Shown here: positions 20,503-26,155 of the stretch, piece by piece
Layout: every line of letters starts with the position of its first letter
Numbering within the stretch: the first letter of the stretch is position 1
Virus record (IMG/VR): IMGVR_UViG_3300037587_000095
Coordinates: 1 to 26,155 of that record
Reading direction: 5' to 3' (one strand)
Source of the DNA: a virus
DNA: 26,155 nucleotides
Made by a program: the position numbers and the translations under genes
The notes under the pieces: model-generated
The model's input: only the letters and a program-made list of their open reading frames with translations
Database searches by the model: none
What the model was told of the DNA's origin: nothing

Positions 20503-21843
20503 ATGGTTTTAGCACCATTACAATTTAGCGGTAGGTCACTTGCTCCCGATTTGCTTGGTGGTATCCAGCAGGGGCAGCAGGTCTTGCAGGGTGAAAACAT
20601 CCTCCAACAGCAACAACTGGGTATTCAGCAGACTCAGCAACGGCAGGCCCAGGAGCAGCAACAGGCCCAACAATTAGCCCAACAGCAAGAGGTTGCCCGT
20701 GGCTTGGCTCAACGTAGCGCACAAGGCCAGCCGATACAGACAGGAGCAGAGCTTGCTCAGTTGTTTATCGACAATCCTGATCTAGCACAGACTGTTCAGG
20801 ACTCTGCTGGTGCGCGCACAGAGTTCCAGAAGAATGATCTGGCTGAGTTCGGGTTTCAGTTAGAGCAATTGTCTGGAAACGAACAAGCCCAGCAGCAACT
20901 AATCCAGCAGCGTGTTCAGAATCTCACAGACCAAGGGCGTGACCCAAGTGATACGGCTGCATTGTTACAGGCAGATCCTAATCGAAGGGCGCAATTTGCT
21001 CGTACTGTTCAGCTTGCGGCTTTGAATAACGAAGAACGGCTGGAGATTGCAGGAGGTGGCAGACAGGGGCTGGCTTCAGCTAAGACTGAGTTTCTACCTG
21101 GCGGGGGTTCGCTTCAAGCTCTACCTAATGGCGAGATCGTAGCAAAAGATGAGCAGAATAGAGTCGTTACAGGACAGGAACGCCAAGACTTGCTAGACCG
21201 ATCTAAAGACTTTCAACTTGAGATAGCACAGGGCAAGGCAGATATTGCCGTTAGAAAAGCTGGTGAAGTAGCAGCGGCCCAGGCTGGAGTTAAGCTTGAA
21301 ACAGAGCCTGAGATTCAGGCCAGGGTGAAACAAGCATCGACGGAGGCAGATAAAAAAGAGATCAGAGAACAATCCTCGATTGATAGGGGGATAACTGCCG
21401 CTGACTCAACCGCCAATATCCGTAGAGCTGTATCGTTATTAGATACCGTTAAAACTGGTGGATTTGATGCCGCGCTGGTTAGGGCTAAACAGATATTTGG
21501 TATTGAGGGTGCAGATGAGGGCGAATTATCCTCTAATCTAGGAAAGGCCATCATCGCCCAACTTCGAGAGACATTCGGGGCCGCGTTTACTAAATCTGAG
21601 GGTGATAAACTAGATAGGATTGAGGCATCGTTTACCAAATCACCAGCATCTAACCGCAGACTGCTTAATAACACTTTGAAGCTTATGGAGCGTTTAGCTA
21701 ACAGAGGTCTAAAAGCAGCAGAGTCGAGAGAGGATGATTTCGCTATTCAATCAATCACCGATGCGCTCACGTTTGAGTTAGGTGATGAGGCCACTAACAC
21801 GCGGCGTATAAAGTTGGACGCACAAGGGAATATAGTACAATGA
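20503..21843 (+). CDS. putative ejection protein (gp20-like position), 446 residues
   Basis: I chose the ATG at 20503; a TTG at 20491 would overlap the previous stop. Residues about 15-65 are a Gln-rich coil (GQQVLQGENILQQQQLGIQQ). The rest is helical and charged, with SEGDKLDRIEASFTKSPASN near the C-terminus. P22 gp20 is 471 residues (from memory) and is likewise helical with coiled-coil parts. The gene ends in an ATGA overlap with the next. The function is inferred from synteny, composition and coupling. Confidence 0.65.
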   Translation: MVLAPLQFSGRSLAPDLLGGIQQGQQVLQGENILQQQQLGIQQTQQRQAQEQQQAQQLAQQQEVARGLAQRSAQGQPIQTGAELAQLFIDNPDLAQTVQDSAGARTEFQKNDLAEFGFQLEQLSGNEQAQQQLIQQRVQNLTDQGRDPSDTAALLQADPNRRAQFARTVQLAALNNEERLEIAGGGRQGLASAKTEFLPGGGSLQALPNGEIVAKDEQNRVVTGQERQDLLDRSKDFQLEIAQGKADIAVRKAGEVAAAQAGVKLETEPEIQARVKQASTEADKKEIREQSSIDRGITAADSTANIRRAVSLLDTVKTGGFDAALVRAKQIFGIEGADEGELSSNLGKAIIAQLRETFGAAFTKSEGDKLDRIEASFTKSPASNRRLLNNTLKLMERLANRGLKAAESREDDFAIQSITDALTFELGDEATNTRRIKLDAQGNIVQ

Positions 21844-23612
21844 CCATTGAGGCGGAGCTTCCAGACGGCACAATCCTTGAATTCCCCGACGGCACTTCTG
21901 ACCAAGTAATTCAGAACGCTGCTAAGAGCCAGTTAGGTATAGCTGAACAGGCTGCCACTATTGCTCCACAGGAGGCACCACAACCAGCGCCACAGATTAC
22001 GCCCGTTGTATTGCCAGTACCGCAGCCACAACAACAGGTTGTAACGGAAGAGCCTCAGCAACAGATCACACCAACACAACAGGAGCCTGTAGAGCAACAA
22101 CCTGACATCTTACAGCAGGCGGGCCAGTTTGCTGCTGAAAACATACCAGGGTTTAGCGCTGCTTCAGAATTCGCAGGCGGGGCAAATGAGGCTATTATTG
22201 AATTAGTGGATTTCTTCGGCACTAAATCAATCAATGATATTCTAAAATTGACAGGTTCAGAGGCTAGAATTCCAGAACTAGGAAAGACTGAGTTTGGTCA
22301 ACGAGTAACAGCGCAGGCATTGCCTGAAGGACTCGCGCAGGAAGTCTTAAGGAGTGCTGGCAAATTTTCGACAAGTGCGGTAGGGTTCGGCGGATTGATC
22401 CGTGGAATAGCTAAAGAACTACCTAGATTATCGGCTTTGGCAGGAGGCGGCGTGCGTACAGATATAGCCGCAGGTGCTGGCGCAGGAGTTGGTGCTGAGC
22501 TAGGTGAGGAGGTTGGCGGTGAGACAGGAAGGACTATTGGTTCTATTGTTGGTGCTTTTGCTCCTGGGGCAACTCTCCTAGCGGCGCGCGAAACAGGCAG
22601 AGGGATACTTGCAAAGGCTTCTCCTGATATCCAACTGTTGAAGAATACCGCTAGGGATCTGTATAAACGGATTGATGGGTTAGGGGTCACGGTTAAACCT
22701 AAGGCTGTTGATGATCTATCGAAAGGACTAGCGCAAACGGTCCGCAAAGAAGGATTTAATACACGAATTCATCCAAAGGTATCTGCTGCATTAGATGAGT
22801 TTGGAACGGCTGCAGCAAGCGGAGCACAGACGCTATCAGAGATTGATATCCTGCGTAGGGTCGCCCAATCAGCAGCAAAAAGCATTGAGCCTGATGAGGC
22901 GCGTTTAGGGTCGATCATGATCAACAAGATCGATGATTTCCTAGATGGTCTTGGTCCTGCAAATCTAACTGGCGGAAAACAATCTGATGCTGGGTTGTTG
23001 TTCAAACAGGCCAGAGGGTTATGGGGAAGGGCTAGAAAAGGAGAGCTTTTAGAGGAAGCTTTCGAAAAAGCGGGGTTACAGGCTAGTGGTTTTGAAAACG
23101 GGATAAGAGTTCAGTTCAGATCAATATTGAACAACAAGAAAAAACTTAAGGGGTTTAACAAGGAAGAAATTGCAGCGATGCGTAAAGTTGTTCAGGGTGG
23201 TCGGGCTGAAAACATCGCCAAAGCTTTAGGAAGGTTCGGATTCACAGAAGGTCAATCAACCAGCATGTTACTTGGTTCGCTAGGTGTCGCCGGTGGTGCG
23301 ATTGTTGGTGGTGCTCCTGGTGCTGTAGCGGTTCCATTATTGGGTCAATTGTCCAGAAACCTAGCCCAGAGACTAACCAGGAAGAATGCCGAGTTTGCTT
23401 CTCAAATCGTTAGAGCAGGCAAAGACGGTAAAAAAATAGCAGAGACATACCTTAAAAACACGCCAAAGGATCAGCGGAGTTCTGAAGAGTTGACGCAGAT
23501 TCTAGTCAACACAAAGGCAGACCTGAGCGGGATTAAAAACTCACCAAATAAGATTTTCAGTGACTCAGCGTTCTTTGCAGCATTTTTAGCTGACCAAAAC
23601 CAGGAGCAGTAA
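21840..23612 (+). CDS. putative ejection protein (gp16-like position), 590 residues
   Basis: The N-terminus has LPDGTILEFPDGTSDQVIQN, a small repeat-like module that I recall at the start of several large phage ejection proteins. A Gln/Pro-rich linker follows (residues 40-90). Gly/Ala-rich hydrophobic stretches (ALAGGGVRTDIAAGAGAGVG; later LLGSLGVAGGAIVGGAPGAV) may insert into membranes. P22 gp16 has 609 residues (from memory) and lies last in the ejection block. I see no transglycosylase Glu motif, so cell-wall cutting is not supported. It is probably part of the channel that carries DNA across the inner membrane. Confidence 0.65.
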   Translation: MTIEAELPDGTILEFPDGTSDQVIQNAAKSQLGIAEQAATIAPQEAPQPAPQITPVVLPVPQPQQQVVTEEPQQQITPTQQEPVEQQPDILQQAGQFAAENIPGFSAASEFAGGANEAIIELVDFFGTKSINDILKLTGSEARIPELGKTEFGQRVTAQALPEGLAQEVLRSAGKFSTSAVGFGGLIRGIAKELPRLSALAGGGVRTDIAAGAGAGVGAELGEEVGGETGRTIGSIVGAFAPGATLLAARETGRGILAKASPDIQLLKNTARDLYKRIDGLGVTVKPKAVDDLSKGLAQTVRKEGFNTRIHPKVSAALDEFGTAAASGAQTLSEIDILRRVAQSAAKSIEPDEARLGSIMINKIDDFLDGLGPANLTGGKQSDAGLLFKQARGLWGRARKGELLEEAFEKAGLQASGFENGIRVQFRSILNNKKKLKGFNKEEIAAMRKVVQGGRAENIAKALGRFGFTEGQSTSMLLGSLGVAGGAIVGGAPGAVAVPLLGQLSRNLAQRLTRKNAEFASQIVRAGKDGKKIAETYLKNTPKDQRSSEELTQILVNTKADLSGIKNSPNKIFSDSAFFAAFLADQNQEQ

Positions 23613-23614
23613 TA

Positions 23615-25600
23615 ATGGCCTCAAGATTCATCATGCCGACAGCAGACGTAGGTTCTGGAATCACTCCTTCTGATGGCGCAACGCTCACATTCACGGAAAC
23701 TGGAACCGACACGCCCAAAGACACCTTTACCACTGAGGCGGCAACAGTTGCCAATTCTAACCCTGTCGTTGCAGACGCCACTGGTGTATTTCCTGACATT
23801 TTTCTAGTCGGTACATATCGGGTACGTCTTAAAGACAAAAACGGAGTGCAGACAGGTTTCGGGGTGGCTGATCCTGTAACCGCTGATTCTGCAGCACTAA
23901 CATCCTATAACCAGGGTTCTGCCAATGCAGTTGATAGAACCCTGGAAGACAAGAACCAAGAGATTATTAGCATATTTGACTTTATCGGTGATGACGCAGA
24001 TGGAACAGGCGCAACTGATTATCAAACGGGGATCGTAAACGCTGTAGCAGAGGCTAATACGAGAGGCGCTTTTCTATTATGGCCTCATGGCGTAGGTGGA
24101 AGGACTTATCTGACGAGTGCCACCATCCCTAATCTCCACGATGTAACACATGTTGGCCCAGGTATAATCAAACGTGGATCGGATCTGTTCCACATCACGC
24201 CAGACCCAACTACTACCAATATTATTTACGCATCATTGACCGGCAGCGCGACTAATGACGGCCTGAGTTCAAGCGAGCCTATCTCTACTCTTCAGGGTGC
24301 GATTGATGTATTACCTAACTATGGCCCTTTGCTAAAAGGTACATGGGCTATTCAATTAACAGCAGCCACATTCGCTCGCGGGCGATTCCCAGACGGGGGA
24401 TTGTTGTCGGATCTGCCTATTGAAGTTAGGGGTGTGGCTGTGGGTGGTCATCCAAATGTTCCTACTACTAAAGTTACCGAGGGGGCTAATGGAATAACAG
24501 CCGAAGGCATCAGGATTAGAGAAGGTACTCGAGTAAAATGCTCGAATATCCTCTTTGAAGGATTCAACGGGTCCACAGCATCAGGCGGCTTCACTGCTGG
24601 AGATGACTGTGAAGCAACAACTGATAACTGCCATTTTACAAACTGTACTTTTGGAGTATCCGGGGCTCAGTATACTCATGTTGATGTAAAGGGAGGGATC
24701 TTTGATGGAAACGGATTTGATTCGTCGGCAGTTCCGTTTGCTACAGGGGCGGGGATCAGGGGTTTATTCCATACAAAATTTTCAGTAGGCACGCAGAGTG
24801 CAGGCGATTTAACGCAAGGCCCAATCCTACGGAATAATAATTTCGGAGTTTACACACAGGAGCATGTAAACGGGCATCTGGATTTCTGCACGATAGAAGA
24901 TAACACCCACGGAGTTCGGTTAAACGTGGCATCCCGTTTAAACATGGACGGCACATCGTTTAAAAGACAAACGGCGGCTGCTATTTGGGCAGAGACGAAT
25001 AGTGTCGTATCGTTCTCAAGTAACACTGTATTCGGAACCGGAGCGGACGCAAACGCGATCAACACAATCGCAAATACAGGTGCTGTAGTCGATCCTGATC
25101 TGATGATCACTGAGGCCGTTGGTGCAGCTACATCTGAACGTTGCATAGAACGCGACATCATCAATCAGGTAGTAAGCACTACGGGTGCAACCGTAATATT
25201 CCAGGTGAATTTAAAGGCGGAATTGTGGCGTGATAGCTCCGCTTCTCCTTCTGGCATGAAACTCGTAAGATTTAAGATATCAGGGACTCTCAATGGCACT
25301 ACCGATACCAAGCGCTTACAGATGAGATTCGGGACTTCGCAGACAAGCGTCACGTTTACAGCAAGTGAAACCGGCGCGTTTGAATGTGAAGGCAAGGTGT
25401 TCATAGGTGTGAACCCAATCGGGACGCAGTATGAGATAATTACTGCCTTTAGAAACGGCGGAGGCGGAACCCGAGTTGGTACTGCTGTACCCACAGAGGC
25501 TATGACTTCTGATACTCCGTTTAATATAGAGATATTGGTTGGAAATGTGGCCGATAATGTTACCGTCAACGTATTGGAAGTTTGGGTGGGTGGTCTGTAA
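23615..25600 (+). CDS. tailspike protein with head-binding and beta-helix domains
   Basis: Residues 1-90 form a compact beta domain with the motif NSNPVVADATGVFPDIFLVG followed by TYRVRLKDKNGVQTGFGV, typical of the particle-binding end of podophage tailspikes. Around residues 112-135, DRTLEDKNQEIISIFDFIGD then DADGTGATD gives the entry of a pectate-lyase-like right-handed beta-helix. NIIYASLTGSATNDGLSSSE restarts the helix near 208. Rungs continue to about residue 490, and a beta-sandwich cap ends the protein. Such spikes bind and often cut surface polysaccharide; the catalytic residues cannot be located here. It is the main receptor-binding candidate. Confidence 0.85.
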   Translation: MASRFIMPTADVGSGITPSDGATLTFTETGTDTPKDTFTTEAATVANSNPVVADATGVFPDIFLVGTYRVRLKDKNGVQTGFGVADPVTADSAALTSYNQGSANAVDRTLEDKNQEIISIFDFIGDDADGTGATDYQTGIVNAVAEANTRGAFLLWPHGVGGRTYLTSATIPNLHDVTHVGPGIIKRGSDLFHITPDPTTTNIIYASLTGSATNDGLSSSEPISTLQGAIDVLPNYGPLLKGTWAIQLTAATFARGRFPDGGLLSDLPIEVRGVAVGGHPNVPTTKVTEGANGITAEGIRIREGTRVKCSNILFEGFNGSTASGGFTAGDDCEATTDNCHFTNCTFGVSGAQYTHVDVKGGIFDGNGFDSSAVPFATGAGIRGLFHTKFSVGTQSAGDLTQGPILRNNNFGVYTQEHVNGHLDFCTIEDNTHGVRLNVASRLNMDGTSFKRQTAAAIWAETNSVVSFSSNTVFGTGADANAINTIANTGAVVDPDLMITEAVGAATSERCIERDIINQVVSTTGATVIFQVNLKAELWRDSSASPSGMKLVRFKISGTLNGTTDTKRLQMRFGTSQTSVTFTASETGAFECEGKVFIGVNPIGTQYEIITAFRNGGGGTRVGTAVPTEAMTSDTPFNIEILVGNVADNVTVNVLEVWVGGL

Positions 25601-25623
25601 ACAGAACGAGATTGGACATAATC

Positions 25624-26019
25624 ATGGGTGATCTAACTAAAAATATTAGCCGCCACGAATTAGCCTGCAGGTGCGGTTGCGAGCTTGACTCAATGGATGT
25701 AAAGACCATTGAGATTGTTCAGGAGTGCTGCGATCACTTTGCAGATATTCTAACTGTTGATAGAGTCGTGCTTAATATTAACAGCGCAGCTCGATGTTTT
25801 GAATATAACCGAAAGCCGATCAGTCTTGGTGGCCCTGGGAGCACTGACGGGTCACAGCATCCAAGATGCAGAGCGATGGACTTCAGTATAAGCAATGTCA
25901 GCCCTATTGATGTCTATGCTTACCTTGTGACGAGATACCCTGATAGGTATGGTTTCGGTAAGTATTCGACCTTCACGCACGCAGACAGCCGGTCTAATGG
26001 TCCGGCGAGGTGGGGATAA
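25624..26019 (+). CDS. endolysin, peptidase M15 family (M15_3-type)
   Basis: The 131-residue protein starts MGDLTKNISRHELACRCGCE, a usual N-terminus of phage M15 peptidases. NINSAARCFEYNR is followed by DGSQHPRCRAMDFSIS, which fits the S-x-H-x4-A-x-D zinc motif (His79, Asp86). The third ligand is His119 in FTHAD, followed by GPARWG. It would cut D-Ala-containing peptide cross-links or stems in peptidoglycan. There is no signal peptide, so release depends on a holin, whose candidate gene begins at the stop. The ATG at 25624 is preferred over upstream starts overlapping the tailspike. Confidence 0.9.
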   Translation: MGDLTKNISRHELACRCGCELDSMDVKTIEIVQECCDHFADILTVDRVVLNINSAARCFEYNRKPISLGGPGSTDGSQHPRCRAMDFSISNVSPIDVYAYLVTRYPDRYGFGKYSTFTHADSRSNGPARWG

Positions 26020-26155
26020 TGATTGGTTTTATAAAAGGTCTTTTTGGCTCGGGTATTGTCGGCTCAATTGAACGACTTGCAAGCGAAGCCATCGAGACAG
26101 ATATGGAATCGGCAGAAGCCAAATCTCTTTGGATTAAGACGCTTGACCCTAATGG
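26019..26155 (+). CDS. putative holin, cut by the window end
   Basis: The ATG overlaps the endolysin stop by one base, so the two are coupled. The first 45 residues (MIGFIKGLFGSGIVGSIERL, then ASEAIETDMESAEAKSLWIK) are visible. An amphipathic start is followed by a charged helix; the membrane segments would lie further on. It resembles the N-terminus of three-segment holins (GTA_holin_3TM type) by general pattern and by place next to the endolysin. Without the remainder the family cannot be confirmed. Confidence 0.5.
   Translation, partial: MIGFIKGLFGSGIVGSIERLASEAIETDMESAEAKSLWIKTLDPN

Noticed and set aside
19217-20700. Repeat array or CRISPR-like pattern in the GCAGCAGGA-type tracts.
   Set aside because: These are codon-level Ala/Gly/Gln repeats within coding regions, without regular repeat-spacer units.
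21840-23612. Lytic transglycosylase domain in the 590-residue ejection-type protein.
   Set aside because: No catalytic Glu motif of the soluble transglycosylase type can be seen; the sequence is mostly Gly/Ala-rich and helical.

Overview
The window is part of the genome of a tailed double-stranded DNA phage or prophage. Every convincing gene lies on the + strand, packed with 1-40 base overlaps. The gene order after the small terminase follows that of podophage P22: small terminase, large terminase, portal, scaffold, coat, gp4-like tail factor, gp10-like stabilisation protein, needle/fibre region, four ejection-type proteins, tailspike. An M15 peptidase with a holin candidate closes the window, which suggests a Gram-negative host. 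No integrase, repressor, replication gene, tRNA or CRISPR array is visible, so lifestyle cannot be decided. Strain and host genus cannot be named from sequence alone.

Layout. Bases 1-272 are a structured non-coding stretch holding inverted repeats and a C-rich quadruplex-type motif. They precede a 101-residue unknown gene (273-578) and a rho-independent terminator (619-644). A consensus extended -10 promoter (661-669) then starts the structural operon. It opens with a small group not placed there in P22: a LamG-fold protein, a likely tail-fibre-assembly protein and small proteins (700-2524), then a basic 47-residue protein and a zinc-ribbon protein. Packaging genes follow (2845-5028), then a run of small unknown genes (5030-6109). 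One of these starts with the same 28 bases as the portal gene after it. The portal (6109-8295) is followed by four small unknown genes, a GroES-like co-chaperonin (9246-9626), a scaffold (9627-10451) and a 136-residue unknown.

Bases 10862-11095 are the most interesting non-coding part. An extended -10 promoter lies just before a compact three-stem RNA fold, then come two mutually exclusive hairpins and a terminator-like hairpin. This could be a roughly 170-nt stand-alone RNA or a structured leader for the decoration and major capsid genes (11096-12599).

The rest is virion assembly and release. A beta-helix capsid-associated protein, an FmdB-type zinc ribbon and a beta-rich protein come first. 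They are followed by the gp4-like and gp10-like tail proteins (14759-17175), small proteins including a TTG-start gene, a beta-helix fibre-like protein (17608-18867), Gly/Ala/Gln-rich ejection-type proteins (19217-23612), a tailspike with a right-handed beta-helix body (23615-25600), the endolysin (25624-26019) and the truncated holin candidate.

Functionally, the terminase loads DNA through the portal into a coat shell assembled on the scaffold, probably with help from the phage co-chaperonin. The gp4/gp10-like proteins seal the portal. The ejection proteins are probably delivered ahead of the DNA, and the tailspike, LamG and beta-helix proteins probably act at the host surface.
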